Of a stretch of DNA of 50,360 nt, positions 25,930-34,555 are shown in pieces. The stretch is from JAKQHY01 sp034429475 (GTDB lineage Bacteria; Chloroflexota; Anaerolineae; B4-G1; SLSP01). How positions within the stretch are numbered: the stretch's first letter is position 1; every line of letters begins with the position of its first letter. Under the pieces are notes generated by a model that was given only the letters and a program-made list of their open reading frames with translations, did not search any database and was not told the DNA's origin. The stretch is taken from assembly GCA_034429475.1 (NCBI GenBank), contig DAOUGD010000242.1:1-50360 (forward strand), read 5' to 3'. A program made the translations under genes and the position numbers.

Positions 25930-26883
25930 TCAATCCAGATCTAGCCACATAGGGCGGCGATCTTCACCAGATTCATAGGTCAACCTGATCATATCGGACC
26001 CGTCCACATTCATAAGGTAAATCTCCCAGTCGTTTTCATAGCTGGCAGAAAAAAGTATTTTGGTGCCGTGCGCCGCCCAGGTGGGATTCCATTCGCTAGA
26101 CGTAGATGAAGTCGTCAGCCGGATCGGGTCGGACCCATCCGCATTCATAACATAAATATCACCGTCACCGTCACGCGTGCTGATAAAGGCAATCTTGGTG
26201 CCATCCGGCGACCAGGCCGGATGCACATCTCCGCCGGGGCTATTGGTAAGTCTGGTGCGCTCACTGCCATCCGCATTCATCGTGTAAATCTCAACGTCGC
26301 CATCCTGGTCAGAGACAAAAACGATCTCTTTCCCATCAGGCGACCACGCCGGCATACTATCCGTCGCGCCGTTGTTACTCAGCTTTGTCATTTGCCCTGT
26401 ACCGATCTCTACTACGTATATTCCAAAACTCCCGCCAAAATTGGATTGAAAGGCAACTTTATCTCCCAAAGGCGACCAGGAAGGATACCAGTTGTCCCCA
26501 TGGCCTTCTTCCAAAAGGCGCGTGGGTTCTGTGCCATCCGCATTGATCATGTACAAGGTGAAATTGTTAATATCGTCCTTGCCAGAGGTAAAAGCAACCT
26601 TCGTACCATCCGGCGCCCATGTTGGCTCGGAATTAGGCGCGGCGAAGTTAGTCAGTCGCCGCACGTTGTCGCCGTTCGCATCCATCACATAGACCTGATA
26701 CTCGCCATTGCGGTTCGAATGAAAAACAATTAAACCTTGCGCAGCTTCTTTTGTTGCCGTGGCCGGCAAAGTCGCCGTAGGCAGCGGACTGACCGGCGTG
26801 GCAACGGGCGATTGTGTAGGCGTAGACTGACAAGCCGCCAACACAATCATAACGAGGACTATCCACCATACGTAATACTTCAT
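25930..26883 (-). CDS. TolB-like beta-propeller lipoprotein
   Basis: A 317-residue lipoprotein. Lipobox VLAAC (Cys18), a Pro/Thr/Ser linker (residues 20-45), then six WD40-like (PD40) repeats of about 42-45 residues. The repeats have the pattern P.WSPDG.KI.F.S..DGD..IY.MNADGS...RLT, matching a six-bladed propeller. No enzymatic motif is visible. Such domains usually mediate protein or glycan binding outside the membrane. Only 4 bases separate it from the MurJ-like gene, so it is probably co-expressed with the export machinery. It is not the Tol-Pal TolB, since no tol genes are present. Confidence 0.9.
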   Translation of the reverse strand: MKYYVWWIVLVMIVLAACQSTPTQSPVATPVSPLPTATLPATATKEAAQGLIVFHSNRNGEYQVYVMDANGDNVRRLTNFAAPNSEPTWAPDGTKVAFTSGKDDINNFTLYMINADGTEPTRLLEEGHGDNWYPSWSPLGDKVAFQSNFGGSFGIYVVEIGTGQMTKLSNNGATDSMPAWSPDGKEIVFVSDQDGDVEIYTMNADGSERTRLTNSPGGDVHPAWSPDGTKIAFISTRDGDGDIYVMNADGSDPIRLTTSSTSSEWNPTWAAHGTKILFSASYENDWEIYLMNVDGSDMIRLTYESGEDRRPMWLDLD

Positions 26884-26944
26884 TTCTCTATACCCCTTTT
26901 GACTCGATTTTTTTCACGGCATCAAATGCTATCACATCGTTCAC

Positions 26945-28930
26945 TCAAGCTCGAAAATATGGGATCAAAACCCATACTAAACAACTCACGTCGAAGGCGA
27001 GCGCCAACAACACGCTTACCATTGTACTCGCTTTCTCCCACCGGCGCGGCAGCAGGCAATAGAACCCCCACGCCAACAGTACCGAGAACGCGGGTATACC
27101 CGAAAACAAGTAACGTCCCTGCGGCATCCAATCAGCGCCGCGCATACCAAACATCGGCAAAAACGTCTGGAGAATCACTAGCAAAACCCCACACATCAGC
27201 ACCAGAAGATAACCAGTCTGCCAGTTCCGGCGGCATTTCCAAACCACAAAAACACTATTGCCGACTACACCCAGCAGGCAGATACCCTTCAACACCTGAT
27301 ACCAGCTCGCTGGCAAGAACAGAGTGACGGAACCGAACAGTCCCCAAAATGATTGGAAGACGAAACCCGCAATGCGTCCATAGTCTTGCCAGGCGGCGCG
27401 ATCCCACGAGTAGGGCATCAAGATTTGTTCCGCAATGCGTTCCGGCATTCGAACCCACCGCATCACGCGCACCAACAAGCTGACCAACAGACTGCGTGTC
27501 TGCTCGGCAGAACCGTTGACTAACAGATTGTTGGGGGAGTCTGTGCTGAGCACCAACTGATCAAACAGCAGCCCCTCCCCGGATTTCCACCCCAGCCGCA
27601 CGACGAGCCAACGGGGATCGGCGCTCATAGTATGTGAAATGGCGAAAGACTGCCAGTTCTCATTCGCAACCACTTCGATCTCAGAAGAACTTTCATTATC
27701 CACGACGTAGACGCGCCCAACCACCGGCCCACTTTGACTACGTACCCAGCCCGTTAACACCAGCTCTTGACCGGCGATTTGTTTCACCACGTCCGGGGCG
27801 ACGACCTGAGTGGGTCGGACATAATCACAAGGGCCAACCCGTAGCGCTGCCTGACCCTCCCACGCTATCCCTAACAGCCGGTTGGTACCACAACTGCTCC
27901 CTATGCGCTCCTTCCATTCCACCCACCGATCCGCTTCTCCCCCAGGTAACAGGGCCAGAACACTTCCGATCAGGAGTAAGCCCCCCGCCCCTATGCCCAA
28001 CAGGGAAAACGTGCGCCGTGGCAGGTTCTTACCGCGAGTCCAGTAATAGATAGCAACCGCCGGCAGGATCGTCGCTAACAGGAACCATGCCGTCTTCTTG
28101 CTCAAAAAAGCGCAGATCAATGCCGCAACGACCCCAAGACAGCGCTTCACCGTCAGCCCATCGCGGAAAATAGGAATCAGCGTGATGAAAAAGACCGTGC
28201 CGGTCAACACCCCCATCACGTCATTGTTGACGGCAGCGGACGTTTGCCCCAACATCGGAAAAAGAAGCATCGTTGCCGGCGGCACAGTTTGCATAAAACG
28301 CGACTCAGGGAACAGGTCGCGCATCCCTACCGCCATCAGTCCAACAGTGATGGCGAACAACAAACCGGAAATCACTCGCCCCACATACATGCCGACCAAT
28401 ACATCTGGGTCCCCCATTAGCCACAGAACTCCACCCACGATGGCGTAATACAGCGGGGGATCATCCCCTACCTGGGAACGAGAATAACGCAACCAGGGAT
28501 CGTTCGGATCCTTGAATCCACTGGGGAATGTGTCGGGCATAGGCTGACGACAAAATTCCCAATAATGAAACTGGTACATTGACTGCAACACGCGCTGCTG
28601 AAATTCGGGGGAAATGGCCTCGCTGCCCACCAACGGACCGTGCTGACTGATCAGCCAGGCGTATTCATAGTGACCATGTTCATCGTTGGACTGCCAGGGA
28701 GGTAAGATCACGATATAAACGAGGCTGTGAACGAGGGTCAACGCGGCAAAGACTAGAAACAACTTCCAACGGCCGATTGCGCTTTGCTGCGACACAAGAC
28801 CATCCCTCTGAGTCTCGTCAGGGCGAAATTCAGAAACGTCCATTATGTTTGATTTCGCTAAAGCGCCAAACTTTGACAGAACAAACAGGCTCAAATGAAT
28901 CCTATCTGAATCTTCCCGAAAGTTTGACAT
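26945..28930 (-). CDS. DUF2142-type polytopic membrane protein
   Basis: A 661-residue protein with about 11-12 hydrophobic helices. The first loop has PPWQSNDEHGHYEYAW, the hallmark acidic/His motif of DUF2142, resembling GT-C glycosyltransferases that use polyprenyl-linked donors. A soluble insert (about residues 340-470; TGWVRSQSGPVVGRVYVVDN...WLVVRLGWKSGEGLLFDQLVL) looks like a carbohydrate-binding jelly-roll. The start is uncertain: ATG 28930 or ATG 28843, neither with a good ribosome site. Role inferred: membrane-bound sugar transfer to a surface polymer. It is the most upstream gene of the minus-strand group. Confidence 0.8.
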   Translation of the reverse strand: MSNFREDSDRIHLSLFVLSKFGALAKSNIMDVSEFRPDETQRDGLVSQQSAIGRWKLFLVFAALTLVHSLVYIVILPPWQSNDEHGHYEYAWLISQHGPLVGSEAISPEFQQRVLQSMYQFHYWEFCRQPMPDTFPSGFKDPNDPWLRYSRSQVGDDPPLYYAIVGGVLWLMGDPDVLVGMYVGRVISGLLFAITVGLMAVGMRDLFPESRFMQTVPPATMLLFPMLGQTSAAVNNDVMGVLTGTVFFITLIPIFRDGLTVKRCLGVVAALICAFLSKKTAWFLLATILPAVAIYYWTRGKNLPRRTFSLLGIGAGGLLLIGSVLALLPGGEADRWVEWKERIGSSCGTNRLLGIAWEGQAALRVGPCDYVRPTQVVAPDVVKQIAGQELVLTGWVRSQSGPVVGRVYVVDNESSSEIEVVANENWQSFAISHTMSADPRWLVVRLGWKSGEGLLFDQLVLSTDSPNNLLVNGSAEQTRSLLVSLLVRVMRWVRMPERIAEQILMPYSWDRAAWQDYGRIAGFVFQSFWGLFGSVTLFLPASWYQVLKGICLLGVVGNSVFVVWKCRRNWQTGYLLVLMCGVLLVILQTFLPMFGMRGADWMPQGRYLFSGIPAFSVLLAWGFYCLLPRRWEKASTMVSVLLALAFDVSCLVWVLIPYFRA

Positions 28931-29077
28931 GAACCCGCAAGGGTCAAGAGACGAGCGAAAAATTCCTCCTAAGTTTTTGCGTAACTGCGCCGGATTATAT
29001 CACGCCTACCCGTATCTTCCAGCCCCCGTTATCCTCCCATTTGACACACTTCCTTAATTTTCTGCATACAGGATTCA

Positions 29078-29086
29078 TGTTATAAT
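29078..29086 (+). promoter_or_regulatory. Extended -10 promoter giving near-leaderless minC
   Basis: TGT-TATAAT (hexamer 29081-29086) is a consensus extended -10. A transcription start about 7 bases downstream falls at about 29093, 4 bases before the minC ATG at 29097. No ribosome-binding site precedes that ATG. TTGACA at 29041-29046 is too far away to be its -35. Confidence 0.6.
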
Positions 29087-29096
29087 CCCCCTATCT

Positions 29097-29774
29097 ATGG
29101 AAGAAATACCTGTCACCCTCAAGGGAACTCCACAAGGCATCTTGTTGACCCCCCGCGTGGACGATTGGGACGCCATTTTGCGCGGCCTAGCCCAGTCGTT
29201 GCAGGACGCCAATGCGTTCTTTCAGGGTGGGCGGGTCATCGTCGAACTGGGAGCGTGCGCCATTACCCATGACCAACTCGTGGCGCTGCGCGAAGTATTG
29301 GAAGCGCACGAGATGGACTTGTGGGCCATCCTCACCGACGACCCCGCTACGATGCGCGTCGTGCGCTCCTATGGCATCCGCACCCGCCTTCCCGCCGCCG
29401 TAGCCATGCAACGTGAACCGCCGGACGCTACCGAAACCGAAAACAACGCCATGCTGGTACAACGCACCTTGCGCTCCGGGCAACGCATCAACTACCCCGG
29501 CCACATCGTCATCTTAGGAGACATCAACCCTGGCGCGGAAGTCGTAGCCGGCGGCAGCATTATCGTGTGGGGCCGCATCCGCGGCCTCGTCCACGCCGGC
29601 GCCTTGGGCGACGAAAGCGCGGTGATCTGTGCGCTCGATCTGGCGCCGGCGCAACTGCGTATCGCCGGCCACATCAGCCGCACACCTGAAGAACGCCGGC
29701 GGAAAACCCAACCAGAAATCGCCAGCGTCAGTCAAAATCGCATTATCGCAGAACCCTGGACCGCAAGGGGGTAG
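29097..29774 (+). CDS. minC: Septum site-determining protein MinC
   Basis: A 225-residue inhibitor of FtsZ assembly that blocks polar division. The N-terminal domain (about 1-105) has the VELGACAITHDQLVALREVL pattern of MinC_N. The C-terminal beta-helix (about 128-200; GHIVILGDINPGAEVVAGGS, IIVWGRIRGLVHAGALGD) is diagnostic. The ATG follows an extended -10 with virtually no leader. minD begins 1 base after the minC stop. An extra tail of about 25 residues after the beta-helix is unremarkable. Confidence 0.93.
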   Translation: MEEIPVTLKGTPQGILLTPRVDDWDAILRGLAQSLQDANAFFQGGRVIVELGACAITHDQLVALREVLEAHEMDLWAILTDDPATMRVVRSYGIRTRLPAAVAMQREPPDATETENNAMLVQRTLRSGQRINYPGHIVILGDINPGAEVVAGGSIIVWGRIRGLVHAGALGDESAVICALDLAPAQLRIAGHISRTPEERRRKTQPEIASVSQNRIIAEPWTARG

Positions 29775-29775
29775 A

Positions 29776-30564
29776 ATGGCCGGAACTATTATCACGATCT
29801 CATCGGGAAAGGGCGGGGTAGGGAAAACCACCACCGCCGCCAATTTGAGCCTGGCCCTGGCCATGCTCGGCAAGCGCGTCATCTGCATTGACGCCGACAT
29901 CGGCCTGCGCAACCTGGATTTGATGCTCGGCCTGGAAAACCGCATCGTCTACGACATCGTCAACTACATTGAGGGACGCTGCCGTCTCCGGCAAGCGCTG
30001 GTGCGCGACAAGCGCTTTCCGGAATTGTTCCTGCTGCCGGCGGCCCAAACCCGCGATAAAGACGCCGTAACCCAGGCCGACATGGATCGGGTGGCGCACG
30101 AAGCCGCCGAACTGGTGGATTACGTCATCATTGACTCCCCCGCCGGCATCGAACACGGCTTTCGCGTCGCGGCCAAACCGGCCGACATGGTCCTCATCGT
30201 CACCAACCCGGAAGTCACCGCTGTGCGCGACGCCGACCGCGTCGTCGGACTGCTCGAGGCTGAAGGTTGGGCGCCGGCGCAACTGCTCCTCAACCGGATC
30301 AAGCCCGATTTGGTGCGCCGTGGGCAGATGCTTGACCCGAACACTGTGGTGGATTTGCTCGCCATTGACCTCATCGGCATTGTCCCCGAAGACCCCGACA
30401 TATTGGCGGCCAGCACCCAGGGGCAGCCGGTGGTGCTGGACGACCATTCCAGTGCGGGAGCAGCGTTCCGGGATGTGGCGCGCCGCCTCCTGGGTGAAGA
30501 GGTGCCCTTTGCGCCGTTGAAGTCGCCTTCATTTTTGCAAAAACTCTTCGGTTCACACGGATGA
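29776..30564 (+). CDS. minD: Septum site-determining ATPase MinD
   Basis: A 262-residue deviant-Walker ATPase that recruits MinC to the membrane. It has SSGKGGVGKTTTAANL (deviant Walker A with the signature Lys), CIDADIGLRNLDLMLGLENR, YVIIDSPAGIEHGF (Walker B) and VTNPEVTAVRDADR. The C-terminal amphipathic helix (SFLQKLFG) is the membrane-targeting sequence. ATG 29776 follows GGGGG (29767-29771). It sits between minC and minE. Confidence 0.96.
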   Translation: MAGTIITISSGKGGVGKTTTAANLSLALAMLGKRVICIDADIGLRNLDLMLGLENRIVYDIVNYIEGRCRLRQALVRDKRFPELFLLPAAQTRDKDAVTQADMDRVAHEAAELVDYVIIDSPAGIEHGFRVAAKPADMVLIVTNPEVTAVRDADRVVGLLEAEGWAPAQLLLNRIKPDLVRRGQMLDPNTVVDLLAIDLIGIVPEDPDILAASTQGQPVVLDDHSSAGAAFRDVARRLLGEEVPFAPLKSPSFLQKLFGSHG

Positions 30565-30575
30565 AGGAGTATGGA

Positions 30576-30836
30576 ATGAAATTTTGGGATATTTTCCGCC
30601 GCCGCGCCCCCTCCAACCAGGAAATTGCCGCTCAACGCTTGCGCCTGGTGCTGACCCACGACCGGGCCAACATCTCCCCCGGAATGTTGGAAATGCTCAA
30701 GGACGAAATTATCGCCGTCATCTCCAAACACCTGGAGATTGACGCCAGCAAAGTGCAGGTCAACTTCACCGAAGATCAGCGCGAGACGCGCCTGGTCGCC
30801 GACATCCCCATCCAGACGCCACGGAAAAAAGCCTAG
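30576..30836 (+). CDS. minE: Cell division topological specificity factor MinE
   Basis: An 86-residue protein that stimulates MinD ATPase and drives Min oscillation. It has an N-terminal amphipathic FWDIFRR, the anti-MinCD stretch AAQRLRLVLTHDRANISPGMLEMLKDEI (quoted in two parts in the family) and a dimerisation half with EIDASKVQVNF. ATG 30576 is 6 bases after AAGGAG (30564-30569); the in-frame ATG at 30561 overlaps the minD stop and lacks spacing. The presence of MinE implies an oscillating and not a DivIVA-anchored Min system. Confidence 0.94.
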   Translation: MKFWDIFRRRAPSNQEIAAQRLRLVLTHDRANISPGMLEMLKDEIIAVISKHLEIDASKVQVNFTEDQRETRLVADIPIQTPRKKA

Positions 30837-30848
30837 CGGGGTTGTACC

Positions 30849-31943
30849 ATGCGTCGCTCACCCTGGCAGTACTTTGACTGGGGCTTGCTGCTCATCGCGG
30901 TCGCCCTTACGGGGATCGGACTGGCGATGATTTACAGCGCTACACGCGGCTCAGAAGACTTGGCCGACACTTGGCGCCGCCAGGCGATCTACGCCGCCGC
31001 TGGGGTGATCGCCTCCTTCCTGGTTGCTTTCATCAACTATCGCCTCCTGGAAAGTCTCCAATGGCCCTTATATCTCCTGGCCCTTCTTACGTTGGGCGTC
31101 ACCCTGTTGTTAGGCAGCAGCGAAATTGGCGACGTGCGCCGCTTTATCTATATCGGCGGCATGTCCATCCAACCGGCCTTCCCGGCCCTCATCCTGTTGA
31201 TTATCAGCCAGGCCAGCCTTTTGGGACGCAATGCGCCCACCCCCCCCGGCCTGATCGAATTTGTCGCGTCCCTGGTAATGACGGGAATCGCCGCCATGCT
31301 GGTTTTCGGCCAGCCCAACCTCAGCACGGCTACGCTTTATATGGCAACCTGGTTGGCCATGGTGTATGCCTCCGATATGAAACTGGCTTACCTGGAAGGA
31401 CTGGGCCTCATCGGACTCCTGGCCGCTCCCATTGTGTGGGCCAATATGCGGGGGTACATGCGCAACCGGATTTACAATTTCCTCGATCCCACCCGCGACC
31501 CCGGCGCCTACTACAACATCCAGCAGGCGCTCATCAGCATCGGCTCCGGCGGGTTGATGGGCAAAGGCTTTGCCATCGGCACCCAAAGCCAGTTGCACTT
31601 TTTGCGCGTGCGCCACACCGACTTCATCTTCTCCGTCATCTGTGAAGAACTGGGGTTCGCCGGCGCAGTCACCATCCTGCTGGTCTACGTTGCGCTCTTG
31701 TGGCGGATGCTGCGCATCGCCGGCAACGCCGGCGACAAAACCGGGCAACTCATCGTCGTCGGCGTCGCCACCTACATCTTCTACCAACTCCTCGTCAACC
31801 TGGGCATGAACCTGAGTGTCATTCCCGTGGCCGGCCTGCCGATGCCCTTCATTAGCAGCGGCGGCAGTTCCCTCCTGTTTACCTTCGTCGGACTGGGGCT
31901 GGTAGAAAGTGTCGCCATGCGCCAGAAACGACTGGACTTTTAA
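30849..31943 (+). CDS. RodA/FtsW-like SEDS protein with altered motifs
   Basis: A 364-residue, about 10-helix SEDS family protein, the family of peptidoglycan glycosyltransferases that work with class B PBPs. Conserved parts: DPTRDPGAYYNIQQALISIG, SGGLMGKGF, HTDFIFSVICEELG (the Asp considered catalytic) and ISSGGSS. Changed parts: the QPSExxK motif reads QPAFPAL (Glu and Lys lost) and QPDLGT reads QPNLST (Asp to Asn). It follows minE by 12 bases in the same operon, with a weak ribosome site. No class B PBP is adjacent. It may be a RodA-type elongation protein with modified activity; naming it rodA is tentative. Confidence 0.85.
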   Translation: MRRSPWQYFDWGLLLIAVALTGIGLAMIYSATRGSEDLADTWRRQAIYAAAGVIASFLVAFINYRLLESLQWPLYLLALLTLGVTLLLGSSEIGDVRRFIYIGGMSIQPAFPALILLIISQASLLGRNAPTPPGLIEFVASLVMTGIAAMLVFGQPNLSTATLYMATWLAMVYASDMKLAYLEGLGLIGLLAAPIVWANMRGYMRNRIYNFLDPTRDPGAYYNIQQALISIGSGGLMGKGFAIGTQSQLHFLRVRHTDFIFSVICEELGFAGAVTILLVYVALLWRMLRIAGNAGDKTGQLIVVGVATYIFYQLLVNLGMNLSVIPVAGLPMPFISSGGSSLLFTFVGLGLVESVAMRQKRLDF

Positions 31944-31951
31944 CCCCTCGG

Positions 31952-31979
31952 TTGCCAGTTTTCCATAAATCGGCATAAT
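31952..31979 (+). promoter_or_regulatory. Candidate promoter for gltX
   Basis: TTGCCA (31952-31957), a 16-base spacer and CATAAT (31974-31979), beginning 8 bases after the RodA-like stop. It gives a leader of about 115 bases that contains the inverted CACGTTTCAC-type repeat. Confidence 0.5.
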
Positions 31980-32034
31980 TAATCCTGTAGGGATGATTTC
32001 AATAATTTCAAGAGGAATTTTATTGACGAAATGT

Positions 32035-32082
32035 AAAACGTGAAACTTTCTGAATAAAACCATCACGTTTCACGCTTCACGT
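32035..32082. repeat. Intergenic AAACGTGAAA / TTTCACGTTT inverted repeat
   Basis: AAAACGTGAAAC (32035-32046) and CACGTTTCACGCTTCACGT (32064-32082) can pair over CGTGAAAC/GTTTCACG. Related words occur at 47295-47315 and 47411-47457, always between genes. The gltX ribosome site GAAGGAGAAGG lies immediately downstream, outside the repeat. Confidence 0.6.
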
Positions 32083-32099
32083 AGAAGGAGAAGGATTGT

Positions 32100-33584
32100 A
32101 TGACAGTTCGCACCCGCTTCGCCCCTAGTCCAACAGGATACGTCCACGTCGGGAACCTCCGCACCGTCGTGTTTAACTGGCTGTACACCCGTAACCAAAA
32201 CGGAAAATTCATCGTGCGGATCGAAGACACCGACCGTGGCCGCTACGTCGAGAGTGCCCTCCAGGTCATCACCGACAGCCTGCGCTGGCTTGGCCTGGAT
32301 TGGGACGAAGGCCCGGAGGTCGGCGGCGACTACGGCCCCTACGTGCAGTCTGAACGGCTTCCCATCTACAAGGCCAAAGCCGAGGAACTGGTCGCCCAGG
32401 GCTACGCCTACCGCTGCAACTGCTCTCCGGAGCGCCTGGCGTCCATCCGGTCGCAACAGCGCACGGAAGGGGACATGCCGATGTACGACGGCCTCTGCCG
32501 CGACAAACCCGCCGGCGCCGTTTCGCCCGACGAACCGCACGTCATCCGCCTCAAAGTCCCCCGCGAGGGTGTCACCACCTTCCACGACGTGCTGCGCGGC
32601 GACATCACCGTCGAGAATCGCCTGCTGGACGATCAGGTCTTGCTCAAAAGCGACGGCTTCCCCACCTATCACTTGGCCGTCGTCGTGGACGACCACATGA
32701 TGGGCATCACCCACATCATGCGCGGCGACGACTGGATCCCCAGCACACCCAAACGCATCCTTCTGTACCAGGCGTTCGGGTGGACGCCGCCGGTCTACAT
32801 CCACCTGCCGCTGGTAGTCGGGGCGGATGGCAAGAAGCTCGGCAAGCGGCATGGCGCCGTCTCGGTCGAAGAATTCTGGCGACAGGGGTACTTGCCCGAA
32901 GCGATGCTCAACTTCCTGGCCATGCTTGGCTGGTCGCCGGGGGAAGGCGAGGAGCAGGAAATCTTCAGCCGCGAGGAACTGATCGCCCGCTTCAACGTGA
33001 ACCACATCAACAAAGCGCCGGCCGTCTTTGCGTATGACAAGCTCAACTGGATGAACGGCGTCTACATTCGCGCCTTGAGCACAGAGGACTTGCTGGAACG
33101 GCTCATCCCTTTCTGGGCGGAAGCCGGCCTGATCCCTCTGCCCGCGCCGACCGAAATCATCCCTACCCTGGAAATCCTGGTGCCGCTGGTGCAGGAACGA
33201 CTGAAAACTTTGCGGGATGTTGTGGAACTCACCGACTTCGTGTTTACCGACATCGAAACACCCACGGTGGACAAACTGCTCGCCAAGAACATGACGCCGG
33301 AGCAAAGCCTGGCGGCGATTCAGCAAGTACAGTCCTTCCTGGCTCGCCTCGTCCAGTTCGATGCGGCGGAGATGGAAAAGCCGCTGCGCCAGCTCGCCGC
33401 CGAATTGAACCTGAAGGCCGGGCAGTTGTTCACCGTCATCCGCAACGCCGTTACCGGCAAAGAGGTCACGCCGCCGTTGTTCGGTATCATCGAGGCCATC
33501 GGGCGCACCACGACGCTCAAGCGGCTGGAACGCGCCGAGGATGTGCTGCGCACCTACCTCGCCGCGCAGTCGCAACCGGCCTGA
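32100..33584 (+). CDS. gltX: Glutamyl-tRNA synthetase
   Basis: A 494-residue class I synthetase charging tRNA-Glu (and possibly tRNA-Gln). RFAPSPTGYVHVGNLRT contains the HIGH-type motif (HVGN), KLGKRHG is the KMSKS counterpart, and FNVNHINKAPAVFAYDKLNWMN and the C-terminal anticodon-binding helices are typical. YRCNCSPERLASIRSQQR shows the GluRS insert with a CxC pair. A ribosome site GAAGGAGAAGG precedes the ATG. It ends at a strong bidirectional terminator. Confidence 0.96.
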   Translation: MTVRTRFAPSPTGYVHVGNLRTVVFNWLYTRNQNGKFIVRIEDTDRGRYVESALQVITDSLRWLGLDWDEGPEVGGDYGPYVQSERLPIYKAKAEELVAQGYAYRCNCSPERLASIRSQQRTEGDMPMYDGLCRDKPAGAVSPDEPHVIRLKVPREGVTTFHDVLRGDITVENRLLDDQVLLKSDGFPTYHLAVVVDDHMMGITHIMRGDDWIPSTPKRILLYQAFGWTPPVYIHLPLVVGADGKKLGKRHGAVSVEEFWRQGYLPEAMLNFLAMLGWSPGEGEEQEIFSREELIARFNVNHINKAPAVFAYDKLNWMNGVYIRALSTEDLLERLIPFWAEAGLIPLPAPTEIIPTLEILVPLVQERLKTLRDVVELTDFVFTDIETPTVDKLLAKNMTPEQSLAAIQQVQSFLARLVQFDAAEMEKPLRQLAAELNLKAGQLFTVIRNAVTGKEVTPPLFGIIEAIGRTTTLKRLERAEDVLRTYLAAQSQPA

Positions 33585-33603
33585 GCCATCTTCTCGGCTC
33601 CAA

Positions 33604-33644
33604 AAAAATTCCCGCCGATGGTATCGCCATCGGCGGGAATTTTT
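33604..33644. terminator. Bidirectional intrinsic terminator
   Basis: A perfect 18-bp stem: AAAAATTCCCGCCGATGG (33604-33621) and its complement (33627-33644) with loop TATCG. A and T tracts on both sides serve convergent gltX and rsmA. Confidence 0.95.
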
Positions 33645-33658
33645 GTTTATAAAAGTTT

Positions 33659-34555
33659 TTAACCCGTTTTCAACGGGTTTTCTATATCCGCCGGCGAATT
33701 CATTCGCAGCGCCGCCGCCACCGCGCTCCACTCCGATAGCGACAGCGTTTCGGCGCGGCGTTCTGGAGCCACGCCGGCGTCCAGCAAGGCGGTTCTCACC
33801 TCAGCGTCCGCCAGAGAGAGCGTGGCCGCCAGACTGTTGTGCAACTGCTTGCGCTTCTGCGCGAACCCGGCCCGCACCACCCGGAAGAAGTGCGCCACGT
33901 CGCCGACCGGCACCGGCGGCGCGATGTAGGAATCTAACCGCACTACCGCCGACTCAACGGCGGGCGGCGGGAAGAACGCGCCGCGTTTGAGCTGCATGCC
34001 GATGTGCGGCTTGCCGTAGAATTGCGCGCCCACCGCCACCACACTCAGATCGCCGGGGGCCGCCGTGATGCGCTGCGCCACCTCCCGCTGCATCGTCAAC
34101 ACCATGCGCCCCGGGCGGACGGTGGCTTCCAGCAGATGCCGCAACACCGCCGCCGTGATGTAGTAGGGCAGGTTCGCCACGACTGCGTAATGCGGCAGCC
34201 ACTCGCCCCACAACGGCGTTGCCGATGCCGGCGTAACCTCCAACAATGCCGCCGGGTCCAGTTCCAGAATGTCCCCGTGGACGACCGAGACGTTGGGGAA
34301 TCCGGCCATCTCACGCCCCAGGATATCCGCCAAATAGGGATCGGTTTCGACGGCAATGACTCGCCCGGCGTGCGCAGCCAGTTCCGCCGTCAGCGTCCCC
34401 AGACCGGCGCCGACTTCCAGGACGGTGTCTTCCGGCGTTAACTCGGCCAGCGCCACGATGCGCGCCGGCGCGTTAGGCGCCACGAGGAAATTTTGTCCGA
34501 GGGATTTGCGCGGCGTCAGGCCGTACCGCCGCAATAAGGTTTGGGGATCGTGCAT
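33659..34555 (-). CDS. rsmA: 16S rRNA dimethyladenosine transferase
   Basis: A 298-residue enzyme (KsgA) that dimethylates two adjacent adenosines near the 3' end of 16S rRNA during 30S maturation. It has LTPRKSLGQNFLV, VLEVGAGLGTLTAELA (SAM site), AVETDPYLAD, VVANLPYYIT (NLPY catalytic motif) and RAGFAQKRKQLHNSL. I chose ATG 34555, which overlaps the YabE-like stop as TAATG; earlier in-frame ATGs lie inside that gene. The yabE-ksgA order is known from Firmicutes, but rnmV, which usually sits between them there, is missing. Confidence 0.95.
   Translation of the reverse strand: MHDPQTLLRRYGLTPRKSLGQNFLVAPNAPARIVALAELTPEDTVLEVGAGLGTLTAELAAHAGRVIAVETDPYLADILGREMAGFPNVSVVHGDILELDPAALLEVTPASATPLWGEWLPHYAVVANLPYYITAAVLRHLLEATVRPGRMVLTMQREVAQRITAAPGDLSVVAVGAQFYGKPHIGMQLKRGAFFPPPAVESAVVRLDSYIAPPVPVGDVAHFFRVVRAGFAQKRKQLHNSLAATLSLADAEVRTALLDAGVAPERRAETLSLSEWSAVAAALRMNSPADIENPLKTG

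Noticed and set aside
25930..26883. Naming the propeller lipoprotein tolB
   Set aside because: It has a lipobox and no Tol-Pal genes nearby; only the propeller repeats resemble TolB.
29041..29046. TTGACA as the -35 for minC
   Set aside because: It is 34 bases from the TATAAT, too far to work with it; it may belong to another start or be chance.
32070..33731. Open frame of over 500 codons antisense to gltX
   Set aside because: gltX has all synthetase motifs; the antisense frame runs through the strong terminator and has no recognisable features.
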